DNA of 64,000 nucleotides, from assembly GCA_910588425.1 (NCBI GenBank), contig CAJUPM010000010.1:7217-71216 (forward strand). Reading direction: 5' to 3'. Made by a program: the position numbers and the translations under genes. Shown here piece by piece: positions 1 through 12,175 of this stretch (the stretch's first letter is position 1; each line of letters starts with the position of its first letter). The DNA is from an uncultured Christensenellaceae bacterium. Lineage in GTDB: Bacteria; Bacillota; Clostridia; Christensenellales; Christensenellaceae. The notes below the pieces were generated by a model. It was not told where the DNA came from. It saw nothing but the letters and a program-made list of their open reading frames with translations, and searched no databases.

Positions 1-1
1 G

Positions 2-1279
2 ACCAAAGTCGAGTTTACCTTTGTCGTGGAAAACCAGGGCGATACGACTATCGAGAACTGCACGATCTCCGCGCCGGTGCTCAACGGCGGCAATGCCGTC
101 AGCAAGGCGTTTTCCGTCGCGCCGGGGGATGTCAAGTATATCACCTATACCGGCACGATCATGAAGACCATCAATGTCGAGCCGACGCTCAAATACACGG
201 CCGCAGGCAAGAATTACAGCCGCAATATGGAGAGCCTCAAGGTTACCATGTCCTCGGCCTCCCTTTCCATGGCGGCAACTGCGGAATCTACTACAATAGA
301 AGCCGGGGAAAACGCCAAGTTCAACCTGGTGATCAAAAACGACGGCAATGTGGATCTCAAGAACCTGGTCGTCAAGGATGCCTCGGGCAATACCGTCCCT
401 CTGGGCACGTCCACCATTAAAGAGGGCGCGACGCTGACGGCGGATGTTTCGGATACGCTGACGGCCAGCAAGACCTATTCTTTCACGGCGACCTGCGAGG
501 ACGATTCGGGCGAGACGTATACCTTCCAGTCCAACGAGATGGAGATCACCGTCGAGCAGAAAGAGGAAGTAGACTATCAGAAAGATCTCTCTTTAAGTGT
601 AACGGTAGATCAGAGTAGCTATGAGCAGACGGGCAAAGTAACCTTTAAGCTGGTGCTCAAAAACCAGGGCGAGGGGATCTTCACGGATGTTACGGTTTCG
701 GAAGAGACGCTGGGCAATTTGGGGACGTACGACGTCCTGATGCCGGGCGAAAAAGACATCGATACAGAGGCCGAGCTTTCCGAGAATGCGGTGTTCCGCT
801 TCAAAGTGAGCGCCACGGATCCGGATGGCAAGGCGGTGGCGGTTTCCAGCAACGATGTTCCGGTGGAAGTGAAGGAAGAGAAGAAACCCTCCTCCGGGCT
901 GGGCACGGCTATTTGGATTGTGGTGATCGTGTTCGTTCTGATGGTCGCGGCGGGCATTGCGCTCATCATTTTGGTCAATAAGGAAAAGAAGAACCAGAAG
1001 AAGCTGCCCTCCAAGAATTCTCCCGCAAGGCCGGAGACGCGCCGCCCGAGAGTCGAGCGTGTGGCGCCGGCAACAGCCGCTTCGCCGGTTTCCGAGCGCT
1101 ATGAGCGGCCGGAGCCCAAGGGCAATTTCCGGGATTTCGAGCTGGAAGCGGATGAGGAAGAGCTGGAGACAGAGCAGGAAGCGGAAGAGATGCCGCGGGA
1201 AGAACAGCGGCCGGCAATCCGGCGGAAGGTTGCTCCCAAAGTGGATCCTTCGGATTTTGAAGACCGAAACAATTTCTAA
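2..1279 (+). CDS. Surface-anchored protein with repeated beta-sandwich domains (5' partial)
   Basis: The reading frame is open from the first bases, so the N-terminus lies outside the window; about 425 residues are visible. At least two extracellular repeats of roughly 100 residues resemble CARDB/DUF11-type adhesion or stalk domains; each carries a phrase like VIKNDGNVDL or VLKNQGEGIF. A single membrane segment follows (AIWIVVIVFVLMVAAG, about residues 303-325), then a charged cytoplasmic tail of about 100 residues rich in K, R, P and later E. This topology suggests a protein displaying repeats outside the cell with a cytosolic tail. The specific role is unknown. An intrinsic terminator follows the stop directly. 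Confidence 0.7.
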   Translation, partial: TKVEFTFVVENQGDTTIENCTISAPVLNGGNAVSKAFSVAPGDVKYITYTGTIMKTINVEPTLKYTAAGKNYSRNMESLKVTMSSASLSMAATAESTTIEAGENAKFNLVIKNDGNVDLKNLVVKDASGNTVPLGTSTIKEGATLTADVSDTLTASKTYSFTATCEDDSGETYTFQSNEMEITVEQKEEVDYQKDLSLSVTVDQSSYEQTGKVTFKLVLKNQGEGIFTDVTVSEETLGNLGTYDVLMPGEKDIDTEAELSENAVFRFKVSATDPDGKAVAVSSNDVPVEVKEEKKPSSGLGTAIWIVVIVFVLMVAAGIALIILVNKEKKNQKKLPSKNSPARPETRRPRVERVAPATAASPVSERYERPEPKGNFRDFELEADEEELETEQEAEEMPREEQRPAIRRKVAPKVDPSDFEDRNNF

Positions 1280-1289
1280 AAAACAAAAA

Positions 1290-1315
1290 GCGGGCGCCCC
1301 GTGGGCGCCCTTTTT
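1290..1315 (+). terminator. Rho-independent terminator
   Basis: An 8-bp perfect stem GGGCGCCC/GGGCGCCC with a short loop is followed by TTTTT, directly after the surface-protein stop. Confidence 0.85.
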
Positions 1316-1768
1316 GTGTTGAGGAAAAAATAAAAAATACTTGTTCTCTAAATGAATTGTGCCGGGCCTCGGCAGGCCGGGCTGATCAAGCTGAAAGATA
1401 ATAGGCGCGTTGTATCGCGCATAATCGGCAGCTTTTTCTCTGTAATTTCATCATAATACATTTTATTACAAAAGTAAAGATAATTTACTACAAAAATGTA
1501 ATAAATTTATGAAAAATGTACTATATGCTCCAAAAGCCGCGTTGCGCGAATTATCGCTTTATAGTATAATATTTCTACCCGTTACTGAAATCGAAGATTT
1601 CAAACGGGTTCCATAAATATTGAATCATGAGCGCTGCTCCGCTTCGCCGCAGCGCAAGAGAGGGAAGCATCTGATCATGATATAATATTTCTGCCCGCCC
1701 GCCGCGGCATTGGCAGGAGGGGAAAATACGAGCAATATGCCCGGCAGGGCGATAAAAGAGGGGAAAAG
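1316..1768. other. Intergenic region with promoter, hairpins and a duplicated -10 motif
   Basis: This stretch of about 450 bases has no convincing gene. It is AT-rich around 1440-1520. It contains a promoter at 1542-1570, an imperfect hairpin at about 1577-1611 (ACCCGTT...AACGGGT) and a second hairpin at about 1631-1656 (GCGCTGC...GCAGCGC). The string TATAATATTTCT(A/G)CCCG occurs twice, at about 1565 and 1680. The kinase at 1769 would therefore have a leader of nearly 200 nt if the first promoter is used. Confidence 0.5.
1542..1570 (+). promoter_or_regulatory. Sigma-A type promoter for the amino acid kinase
   Basis: TTGCGC (1542-1547) and TATAAT (1565-1570) are separated by 17 bases. A second TATAAT at about 1680 lacks a good -35. 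Confidence 0.55.
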
Positions 1769-2602
1769 ATGGCGCATTTTACATTCGATGCCGTAGTGAA
1801 AATTGGGTCTATGGCGCTCATTCGAAAAGAGGATAACGACCTGGATTATAATATCATTTCCAGATTGGCGCACGATCTGCGGCCGGGCTATATTCTGGTC
1901 AGCTCGGGCGCGGCGGAAATCGGGAGAATCGACTATATGAAGCGCAATGGCAGCGAGCTCAAAGGCGATTTGGAAGAAATCAAGACGGATTATTCTTCCC
2001 AAGGGCAGGCCATTTTGATGGGGCTCTACCGGGATTTTATCGACCCGAAATACTCCGTGCGGCAGATGCTGGTGGAGCACAGCCATTTCAACGAGCCGGA
2101 AAAGGCAGAGCATCTGCGCAAGCTCTTTTTCCGGGCGGCGAATCAGAACGCCATCCCCATCGTCAACTACAACGACCCTGTGAGCAATGAGGAGACGCGG
2201 CGTTTTGAGATCGCGTCCCTGCGCCAAAATAAAGGGGACGGGGAAGTGGTGGAATGCGTGGATAACGACGAAACGGCGGTTGTCGTCAGTCAGCTGGTCG
2301 GGGCGGAGCGCCTGGTTATCCTGACCTCCACAGAAGGCATCTATAAAGACCCCAAAGACGCTTCTACTTTAATTGAGGAAGTGCGCGGCTCTTCGGCAGA
2401 GGAGATTGACGCAAAAATTGATGAGATGCTGGCCTATTGCAGCGGGGCCTCCAGGGTGGGGGCAAACGGCGCCAAGGCCAAGCTGATGTTTGCCAAGCGC
2501 GCCCTGGAAAATGGGACGGATGTCGTCATCGCCAGCGCGGCGCATCGGCTTTCGGATATTATGGATGGTAAAGTCCGCTGTACACGGCTGATGATCGACT
2601 GA
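1769..2602 (+). CDS. Amino acid kinase family protein, glutamate 5-kinase-like
   Basis: The 277-residue protein has the amino acid kinase fold seen in glutamate 5-kinase (ProB), which phosphorylates an acyl carboxylate with ATP. Visible motifs are the N-terminal KIGS, the substrate loop VSSGAAEIG (about residues 50-58), DNDE (about 166-169) and the C-terminal nucleotide region ILTSTEGIYKDP (about 190-200) with GASRVGANG. It has no PUA domain and no proA neighbour, so proline synthesis is not assured. Other acyl- or phosphate-kinases of the superfamily remain possible. The start follows GAGGGG with good spacing. It appears monocistronic, with its own promoter and terminator. Confidence 0.7.
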   Translation: MAHFTFDAVVKIGSMALIRKEDNDLDYNIISRLAHDLRPGYILVSSGAAEIGRIDYMKRNGSELKGDLEEIKTDYSSQGQAILMGLYRDFIDPKYSVRQMLVEHSHFNEPEKAEHLRKLFFRAANQNAIPIVNYNDPVSNEETRRFEIASLRQNKGDGEVVECVDNDETAVVVSQLVGAERLVILTSTEGIYKDPKDASTLIEEVRGSSAEEIDAKIDEMLAYCSGASRVGANGAKAKLMFAKRALENGTDVVIASAAHRLSDIMDGKVRCTRLMID

Positions 2603-2623
2603 GCGGCAATAAGAAGAAATCGC

Positions 2624-2656
2624 AGAGCCCCAAAGAGCAATTCTTTGGGGCTTTTT
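2624..2656 (+). terminator. Rho-independent terminator
   Basis: An AGCCCCAAAGA/TCTTTGGGGCT stem is followed by TTTTTG after the kinase gene. Confidence 0.85.
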
Positions 2657-2770
2657 GTGTCCCGATTCTCAGGCTGTGTGCGGAATTTTCCCCAAAAACC
2701 GAAAAAAGCTTGTGGGGAATGCCGGCCTTGGGTTATACTGGAGATACCCGAGTATAAAAAAGAAAGAGGA

Positions 2771-3970
2771 ATGAAGATGGAAAAGCGGAAAGCGAGCCTG
2801 GGCTTTTACTGCGGCGCCCTATTATTTTGTTTTTACTTTACTTTCGGCATTTTTGGCTCAATGCTGACGATTTATCTGAGTGATCTTGGAAAGACGCCTG
2901 TGGAGATCGCGTTTGTGCTTTCGGCATCCGGCATTTTCGCCATCGCGCTTCAGCCCGTCGTGGGCTTTCTGGACGACCGCATCAAGAACCGCAAGGCACT
3001 GGGCGGCGCAATCCTGGGCCTGGCGGCGGTGGCGGCACTCTGCTTTACCATCACCCGGCAAACCTGGCTGCTGTTTTTGCTGGATGGCCTGGTGCTCTCG
3101 GGGATGAGCAGCCTTCTGCCCATCTTTGAAAAGATCGCAACCTCCGGTCCCTATCGCTACGGCTCGGTGCGCATCTGGGGAAGCATTGGCTTTGCCGCGG
3201 CCTCTCAGCTGGGCAGTATCTTATATGCGCATGTCTGGAACCGTTCGGTCTTTTTTGCGGCAGCGGCGGCACTGCTTTTGACGATTTTCTTCCTGAGCCG
3301 TTTCAGCACGGCGTCCATGGCGCAGCAGCCTAGGGAAAAGAAGCAGCAGCCAAAGGACTGGCACCCAGCCAAAGCCCTGCTGGGCAGCAAAACCTATCTG
3401 TTGCTGTTGCTCCTGGCGGTGATTTTTGCCGGGCTCTCTGTGATGAACGAGACGTACCTCTCGCTGTTTTTGACGGACAGCGGGTTTACTGTGCCGCAGT
3501 CGGGTCTAGTGCTCTCTCTGGCCGTTTTAATGGAAATTCCGCTGCTTTTGTTCTCGCATCGGTATATGGATGGGCTTTCGGGCAAGCAGCTGCTGTTTCT
3601 GGTATTTGGCAGCCTGGGCATCCAGTTCGCCGGATGCTGGCTGCTCTCAGTAAATTGGATTATCGCCGCCTGCGTGGTGCTTCTGCGGGCCATCGGCAGC
3701 AATATGCTGTTCGTGATGGTAACCATCAAGATTACCGCGGGTGCAGTAGACGAGGCATATTCCTCCACGGCGCTGGGCATTGTGGAGATGGTAAAATCCA
3801 TCGGAACCATTCTGTTCCAGGCTTTCAGCGGCTTTTTAGTGAAAGCGAAGGGGTTTGCCGGGCTTTATGCAGTCGCGACGATTCTGGCGGCTGCTGGGCT
3901 AGTCATCTGCCTGCTCATGCGCACAAAGCCCCAGGCCGAGCGGGCGCTGTTTTCGGGAAGCAAGAGCTAA
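2771..3970 (+). CDS. MFS transporter, LacY/nucleoside-symporter-like
   Basis: A 399-residue integral membrane protein with about 12 hydrophobic segments in two halves joined by a basic central loop (REKKQQPKDW, about residue 185). This is the layout of the major facilitator superfamily, and the first helices resemble the LacY / nucleoside H+ symporter branch. Substrate and direction cannot be read from sequence. I chose the ATG at 2771 because AGAGG sits five bases upstream and the hydrophobic sequence begins soon after; an upstream in-frame ATG at 2645 lies inside the preceding terminator. It is a single-gene unit ending at a terminator. Confidence 0.75.
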   Translation: MKMEKRKASLGFYCGALLFCFYFTFGIFGSMLTIYLSDLGKTPVEIAFVLSASGIFAIALQPVVGFLDDRIKNRKALGGAILGLAAVAALCFTITRQTWLLFLLDGLVLSGMSSLLPIFEKIATSGPYRYGSVRIWGSIGFAAASQLGSILYAHVWNRSVFFAAAAALLLTIFFLSRFSTASMAQQPREKKQQPKDWHPAKALLGSKTYLLLLLLAVIFAGLSVMNETYLSLFLTDSGFTVPQSGLVLSLAVLMEIPLLLFSHRYMDGLSGKQLLFLVFGSLGIQFAGCWLLSVNWIIAACVVLLRAIGSNMLFVMVTIKITAGAVDEAYSSTALGIVEMVKSIGTILFQAFSGFLVKAKGFAGLYAVATILAAAGLVICLLMRTKPQAERALFSGSKS

Positions 3971-3995
3971 GGGAGCAGCAGGAAAAAGCGTTTTT

Positions 3996-4027
3996 GAGGC
4001 ATGGCATAGCGCCGTGCCTCTTTTTTA
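3996..4027 (+). terminator. Rho-independent terminator
   Basis: A GAGGCA...TGCCTC stem is followed by TTTTTT, downstream of the MFS gene. Confidence 0.6.
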
Positions 4028-4309
4028 TCCGCCCAAAACGACCATTGTCGCGGCGGGTGCGGAAGTTTTTGTCTCGGCTTCTCTGCAGAAGCGGCAGAGG
4101 AAAGCAATGGCTGACAAAGGCGATAGCAATGTAACCCACATCTTGGTGCATATGTAATTACTCAAATGATACATTAATTTCCTTTTGCGATGCTCAGAGC
4201 AGCAGTCGGATTTATGTTGTCCGCTGTGCTATTGCAAAGGTGGTGCAGTGCGGGCAAATAAAAAAGAATGCCGAATTTCTTCGGCATTCTTTTTTGGTTG
4301 ACAGAGCGG
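4028..4309. other. Convergent intergenic region
   Basis: About 280 bases lie between the convergent MFS and nifJ genes. I see no gene. The only clear structure is the terminator at its nifJ end. Confidence 0.5.
4261..4297 (-). terminator. Terminator of nifJ (bidirectional shape)
   Basis: A 12-bp stem AAGAATGCCGAA/TTCGGCATTCTT has A-tracts and T-tracts on both sides. It lies just after the nifJ stop. Confidence 0.85.
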
Positions 4310-7837
<3,528 letters not shown>

Positions 7838-7903
7838 TTATTGCCCTCCAATTTGGAATATTTGGAAATTGCCGGATGCCCCGGCAGCCTGTACATAACA
7901 GCT

Positions 7904-7938
7904 AAAAAACGCATTGCATCAAAAAAGAAGCTGCGTTT
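7904..7938 (-). promoter_or_regulatory. Hairpin in nifJ 5' leader
   Basis: The arms AAAACGCA and TGCGTTTT (8 bp) enclose a loop of about 18 bases between the promoter and the nifJ Shine-Dalgarno site. It could affect mRNA stability; no regulator is identifiable. Confidence 0.35.
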
Positions 7939-7952
7939 TGATCAGCATCTTT

Positions 7953-7982
7953 ATTATAGCTTATCCGGCGGTTTTTCGTCAA
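7953..7982 (-). promoter_or_regulatory. Sigma-A promoter of nifJ
   Basis: Read on the minus strand, TTGACG (7982-7977) and TATAAT (7958-7953) are separated by 18 bases. It abuts the 3' end of the truncated deacetylase frame. Confidence 0.8.
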
Positions 7983-9343
7983 GGGATAGAGGGGCGGAAA
8001 AAGCCTGTAAAATAGGAAAAAAGGGGGATTTTCTGCGGGGGCCGGCAGCCTGGGGAAGCGGCCCGCAAACCCGGAGAGGGCGGGCAGAAAAGGGCGGAGC
8101 GGCAGGAAAAGAAAGAGCCGTTTTTGAGCACCTCAATGCGCGGATCCTCGTTGGGAATGCGCGCGCCGAAGGGATAGACGAAAACCGGCGTCTCCCCGAC
8201 GATGTTCTGCACTTCGTTCTGCCACTTCTGCGTGTCATCCTGCACTTTTTCCAGCGAGGCGTTGGCGAAGTTGGTGTGGCTGTAGCTGTGGCTTGCGAAG
8301 GTCCAGCCGTGCTCTTTTAAGACGGCCACAACCTTCTTGGCCTCTTCAATTTCGGATTCTCTGTTTTCGCTCTGCCGGTTGGTCCGGTAGCCCAGCACGC
8401 CGGCAAAGCCCGTCAGCGCGATGACGCCCTTGGCACCGTTGTGGCTGAAATCCGGGTGCTCCTTGCAGAACTGCTCGATGATGGGGATGAACTCGTTGTC
8501 GTAGCTGATGACTTCCTCGCCGTTTAAGTGCTTGGTGTAGGAGGCCAGCTCGCCGTTTTCGTCCACGATGATCTTATCCACCATGCCGCAGTGCATTTTG
8601 CGCGAATCGTAGACCACATCGTCAAAAGACATGATGAGCGGCTTTTTGCCCTCGGGCAGCATCAGCTTGTCGGCCCAGGCAAACGTCTTGCCGTCTCCGC
8701 TGGGGTTCTCGATGCAGATGGAGGGGTCGACCAGAATAAAACCGTAGTCGTAGAGCGCCTGGAGGAAATGCTTGAACTCATAGGGCGTGATGCAGTCCTT
8801 CCAATAATACTCTGTGTTCGTCTCTACTGTGATCTCCGGGAACGCGATGAGCGCGTGCGTGAACCAGTGCTCCACAACGCCGGTATATGCCACCAGCTTG
8901 ACTTCTTTGGACTGCTTGATCCCCTGGTATTTTTCCAGCGCCGTGCTGAGCCGCTCGCTCTGCGTATAGGAGAGGCCCTGATTTAGGACGGCGATGGAAG
9001 CGTCGTAGGCCGTCTCATCCTCGGCGTAGATGGCATCGGCCTTTTGAATACAGAGGTCGGCAATCTTTTCCATAGCGGCGGCGTGGTTTTCGTTGTCTTC
9101 CGGTGTGGCGGCCAGCAGAGCCAGGGCACCGTCGAAATCTCCGCTTTGCATGAGCTCATCCGCAGAGGTCAGAACTGAGGCAACGGGCTTCGCGTCCCCT
9201 TCCTTATCCGGAGTCTTTTTCACGGCCTTGATGATGAAAATGCCCGCGACGACGACAACCGCGGCTGCCAAAACACTGCATGCGGCAATTATGATATGCC
9301 TGCGCCTGCGCTCTCTGCGGCGCAGCCTGGATCTGTAGCTCAT
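7979..9343 (-). CDS. Membrane-anchored polysaccharide deacetylase, C-terminally truncated
   Basis: The 454-residue frame starts with a basic stretch (RSRLRRRERRRR) and one membrane anchor (about residues 15-38), then a helical linker with a TPR-like unit (ELMQSGDFDGALALL). The NodB deacetylase domain shows the FDD metal motif (about 237), HSYSH (about 354) and YPFGAR (about 391). After RIEVLKNGS (about 403) the sequence becomes low-complexity Pro/Ser/Arg text unlike the family. The last catalytic motifs expected in NodB enzymes are absent, and neither other frame restores them. The gene therefore looks truncated, and may be inactive. The start at 9343 follows GAGGTG. Confidence 0.65.
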   Translation of the reverse strand: MSYRSRLRRRERRRRHIIIAACSVLAAAVVVVAGIFIIKAVKKTPDKEGDAKPVASVLTSADELMQSGDFDGALALLAATPEDNENHAAAMEKIADLCIQKADAIYAEDETAYDASIAVLNQGLSYTQSERLSTALEKYQGIKQSKEVKLVAYTGVVEHWFTHALIAFPEITVETNTEYYWKDCITPYEFKHFLQALYDYGFILVDPSICIENPSGDGKTFAWADKLMLPEGKKPLIMSFDDVVYDSRKMHCGMVDKIIVDENGELASYTKHLNGEEVISYDNEFIPIIEQFCKEHPDFSHNGAKGVIALTGFAGVLGYRTNRQSENRESEIEEAKKVVAVLKEHGWTFASHSYSHTNFANASLEKVQDDTQKWQNEVQNIVGETPVFVYPFGARIPNEDPRIEVLKNGSFFSCRSALFCPPSPGLRAASPGCRPPQKIPLFSYFTGFFRPSIP

Positions 9344-9558
9344 AGTGCACCTCGAAAAATGTAAATTCATGTGGGTTTCTAAGAGATATGATATACCTTT
9401 GCCTGGTAAGAGTAAATAGAGTTGTGAATTGTTTGTAAAGCTGATACAAATACGGCGCCCGTTTTGCCCCCAAAAAGAAAAAGGATTTTGGGAAGGAGCC
9501 GGGGAATATATTAAAAAAAGCGGAATTTCCATAGAGAGTTTATGACAGGAGGATGGCA

Positions 9559-10173
9559 ATGAATACCAATATGATTATCACAATCGGCAGACAGTTTGGC
9601 AGCGGGGGCAGGGAGATTGGCAAAAAACTGGCCGAGCGCATGGGCGTGCCTTTTTACGATAAGGAGCTGCTGACAGAGGCAGCAAAGCAGAGCGGCATCA
9701 GCAAGGAGCTTTTTGAGCAGAGCGATGAAAAACCGACCAACAGCCTGCTCTATGCCCTGGCCATGGGCAGTAGCTATGCAAACCGCCCGCCGCTCAACCA
9801 TACCATCTTTATGGCGCAGTTCGAGACCATCAAAAAGATCGCGCAAAACGGGCCGTGCGTCATCGTCGGCCGGTGCGCAGACTATTCACTGCGGCATATG
9901 AAAAATGTCGTCAATGTGTTTATTCATGCCAGTATGGAATACCGCATGGATCGGGCGGTTCGGCTGTATGATGTGCCCGAAAAGCATGTCAAGGGCGTCC
10001 TGGCGCGCACGGATAAGCAGAGAGCCAGCTATTATAATTTCTATACGGATCAGGATTGGAACGATATGCGCAACTACGATCTGGCGCTGGACAGCTCGAA
10101 AATCGGGGCAGACGGCGCGGTGGAAGTGATTCTGCAATACGCGGAGAGGAAGCAGAAACTGCTGGCGAAATAG
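9559..10173 (+). CDS. Cytidylate-kinase-like family protein
   Basis: The 204-residue P-loop protein opens with ITIGRQFGSGGREIGKKLAE, the glycine-rich nucleotide loop of the cytidylate-kinase-like family (Cytidylate_kin2 type). It then has YDKELL, VIVGRCADY and a basic lid (RMDRAVRLYDVPEK). The family is related to CMP kinase, which makes CDP from CMP, but true substrates are mostly untested. The ATG at 9559 is preferred over 9553 because the latter touches the AGGAGG ribosome site. A terminator separates it from thyA, so it is probably a single-gene unit. Confidence 0.8.
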   Translation: MNTNMIITIGRQFGSGGREIGKKLAERMGVPFYDKELLTEAAKQSGISKELFEQSDEKPTNSLLYALAMGSSYANRPPLNHTIFMAQFETIKKIAQNGPCVIVGRCADYSLRHMKNVVNVFIHASMEYRMDRAVRLYDVPEKHVKGVLARTDKQRASYYNFYTDQDWNDMRNYDLALDSSKIGADGAVEVILQYAERKQKLLAK

Positions 10174-10181
10174 CAGAAGGC

Positions 10182-10206
10182 AAAGGCGGCGCAGGCCGCC
10201 TTTTTC
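10182..10206 (+). terminator. Rho-independent terminator
   Basis: A GGCGGC/GCCGCC stem with a GCAG loop is followed by TTTTT. Confidence 0.8.
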
Positions 10207-10303
10207 TGTGCAAAGAAAAGGAAAAATCAGGAAAAAAGGAAAGGTTTGATTACAAGGCGGCGATCTGATATACTGGTGGAAACGCGCGAAGGAGGCGGAG
10301 GCG

Positions 10304-11134
10304 ATGAGCAGAGCAGATCAGATTTTTTTGCAGAACTGCAAGGATATCTTGCAAAACGGAGTATGGGATACGGATGGCCCGGTGCGCCCAAAGTGGGAGG
10401 ATGGCGCGCCTGCGCATACCATCAAACTGTTTGGCATCGTCAACCGCTATAACCTCCAGGAAGAGTTCCCCATCCAAACCATCCGCAAGATCAATTTCAA
10501 GGCGGCGCTGGATGAGATTTTCTGGATCTGGCAGAAAAAATCCAATAATATCCGCGATCTTTCCAGCCATATCTGGGATTCCTGGGCAGATGAACAGGGC
10601 AGCATCGGCAAGGCATATGGCTATCAGCTGGGCGTCAAGCATCAGTATGCCGAAGGGCAGTTCGATCAGGTAGACCGCGTGCTGTATGATTTGAAGCACA
10701 ACCCGCACAGCAGAAGGATCATGACGAATATCTACACGTTTGCCGATTTGCACGAGATGAACCTCTATCCCTGCGCTTACAGCATGACGTTCAACGTCAG
10801 CGGCGATACGCTCAACGCCGTTTTAAACCAGCGCTCGCAGGATATGCTCACGGCAAACAGCTGGAATGTCTGCCAATATGCGGCGCTGCTGGAAATGATC
10901 GCGAAGGTCAGCGGCCTGAAGGCCGGGGAGCTTGTGCATGTCATCGCAGATGCGCATATTTACGACCGGCATGTGCCCATCGTAGAAAAGCTGATGGAGC
11001 GGGAGGGATACGCCGCGCCAAAGCTTTGCATGGGGGAAGATATCACCGATTTTTACGCGTTCAATACGGAAAACGTCTGGCTGGAGGATTATCAGAACTG
11101 CGGCGGCGTGGGAAAAATCCCGGTGGCGGTGTAG
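10304..11134 (+). CDS. thyA: Thymidylate synthase
   Basis: The 276-residue protein converts dUMP to dTMP using methylene-tetrahydrofolate, yielding dihydrofolate. The catalytic cysteine is in NLYPCAYS (about Cys157). The phosphate-binding arginines are in SRRIM (about 137-138). QRSQDMLTANSWN and HVIADAHIYDRH are the usual nucleotide- and folate-contact segments. The start follows GGAGGCGGAGG. The stop is one base from the folA start, so the two are co-transcribed; FolA regenerates the folate that ThyA oxidises. Confidence 0.95.
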   Translation: MSRADQIFLQNCKDILQNGVWDTDGPVRPKWEDGAPAHTIKLFGIVNRYNLQEEFPIQTIRKINFKAALDEIFWIWQKKSNNIRDLSSHIWDSWADEQGSIGKAYGYQLGVKHQYAEGQFDQVDRVLYDLKHNPHSRRIMTNIYTFADLHEMNLYPCAYSMTFNVSGDTLNAVLNQRSQDMLTANSWNVCQYAALLEMIAKVSGLKAGELVHVIADAHIYDRHVPIVEKLMEREGYAAPKLCMGEDITDFYAFNTENVWLEDYQNCGGVGKIPVAV

Positions 11135-11135
11135 T

Positions 11136-11615
11136 ATGCAGGCAATTTTATCGGCAGATCAAAACTGGGGCATCGGAAAAGACGGCGGCCTGCTGGTTCG
11201 GGTCAGCGAAGATATGAAATTTTTCCGGGAAACCACCCGGGGTCATGCGGTTGTGATGGGGCGAAAGACGTTTGAATCCCTGCCGGGCGCGCTGCCCGGG
11301 CGGCGCAACATCGTGCTTTCCCGCGGCGGGTTCTGTGCGCCGGGGGCTGAGGTTGCCGCAGATGTTCCGGCGCTGTTCGCCCTGCTGGGCGATCGGCAGG
11401 AGGATGCGTTTGTCATCGGCGGCGGGGAGATTTACCGGCTGCTGCTGCCCTATACCAGCCGGATTTTCGTCACCAAATGGGAGGCGGCATTTGACGCGGA
11501 TACATTCTTTCCCAATCTGGATGCCTCTGGGGAGTTTTTCCTGGCAGAGCAAAGCCCGCGGCAGGAGAGCGGCGGACTGGGGTTTTGCTTCTGTGAATAT
11601 CGCAGAAAAAAATAG
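11136..11615 (+). CDS. folA: Dihydrofolate reductase
   Basis: The 159-residue enzyme reduces dihydrofolate to tetrahydrofolate with NADPH. Recognisable parts are the N-terminal ILSADQNWGIGKDG, the acidic active-site residue in SEDMKFF (about 24-30), MGRKTFESLPG and the cofactor segment FVIGGGEIYR (about 91-100). It starts one base after the thyA stop, an arrangement that matches the coupled chemistry. A bidirectional terminator follows. Confidence 0.95.
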   Translation: MQAILSADQNWGIGKDGGLLVRVSEDMKFFRETTRGHAVVMGRKTFESLPGALPGRRNIVLSRGGFCAPGAEVAADVPALFALLGDRQEDAFVIGGGEIYRLLLPYTSRIFVTKWEAAFDADTFFPNLDASGEFFLAEQSPRQESGGLGFCFCEYRRKK

Positions 11616-11667
11616 CGGGAGAACATGCAAAGGCACTGACGGCCGTGCCGGCAAAGAAAACAAAAAT

Positions 11668-11695
11668 AAAAAGGAGCGCATCGCGCTTCTTTTTA
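11668..11695. terminator. Bidirectional terminator between folA and TM2 gene
   Basis: An AGGAGCGC/GCGCTTCT stem has A-rich and T-rich flanks on both sides and serves two convergent genes. Confidence 0.7.
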
Positions 11696-11710
11696 TTTTA
11701 CCTTATCAGC

Positions 11711-12175
11711 TTAATCTGCAAGCGGATTGCCGTTGGCATCCTGGGAAATACTGCCCGTCAGGATGAGAATGCCCTCGATGAATCCCCAAAGCGAACCGAC
11801 GCCGCAGGTAACCAGCGAAACGATAATCTGCGCAACGCCCTTGCCCGCATAGCCAAGATAAAAGCTGTGCACGCCAAAGCCCCCAAGGAAAATGCCCAGA
11901 AGGCCGGCGGCCAGCTTGGATTTTAAGGGCTGTCCGGACTGATTGAAATTGGGATTATAGTTCTGCTGATAGGGGTTGTAGTTTCCCTGATTCTGGTGAT
12001 TCTGATAGCCCATGCTGCCAAGAGCTACGCCGCATTTGACGCAGACGACGGCATTGGGATCGACTGTGCTCCCGCAGTTTGGGCAATAGGCGCTTCCCGT
12101 TCCCTTGCCTGCGCCGCAGTGCGTGCAAAAAGCCGCCATGTCGTCCATGGGCTGGCCACAGTTTCTGCAAAACAT
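11711..12175 (-). CDS. Zinc-ribbon TM2-domain membrane protein
   Basis: The 154-residue protein begins with two zinc ribbons (CRNCG...CTHCG and CPNCG...CVKCG, residues about 3-50). A Q/N/Y-rich linker (about 55-80) follows. The C-terminus is a TM2 domain with two membrane helices joined by a short turn (GLLGIFLGGFGVHSFYLGYAGKG, then VSLVTCGVGSLWGFIEGI). The function of such proteins is not known. The ATG at 12175 gives the common MFCRNCG start; a GTG one codon upstream is an alternative, and AGGAGG precedes both. A DUF2752 gene lies just upstream on the same strand. Confidence 0.8.
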   Translation of the reverse strand: MFCRNCGQPMDDMAAFCTHCGAGKGTGSAYCPNCGSTVDPNAVVCVKCGVALGSMGYQNHQNQGNYNPYQQNYNPNFNQSGQPLKSKLAAGLLGIFLGGFGVHSFYLGYAGKGVAQIIVSLVTCGVGSLWGFIEGILILTGSISQDANGNPLAD

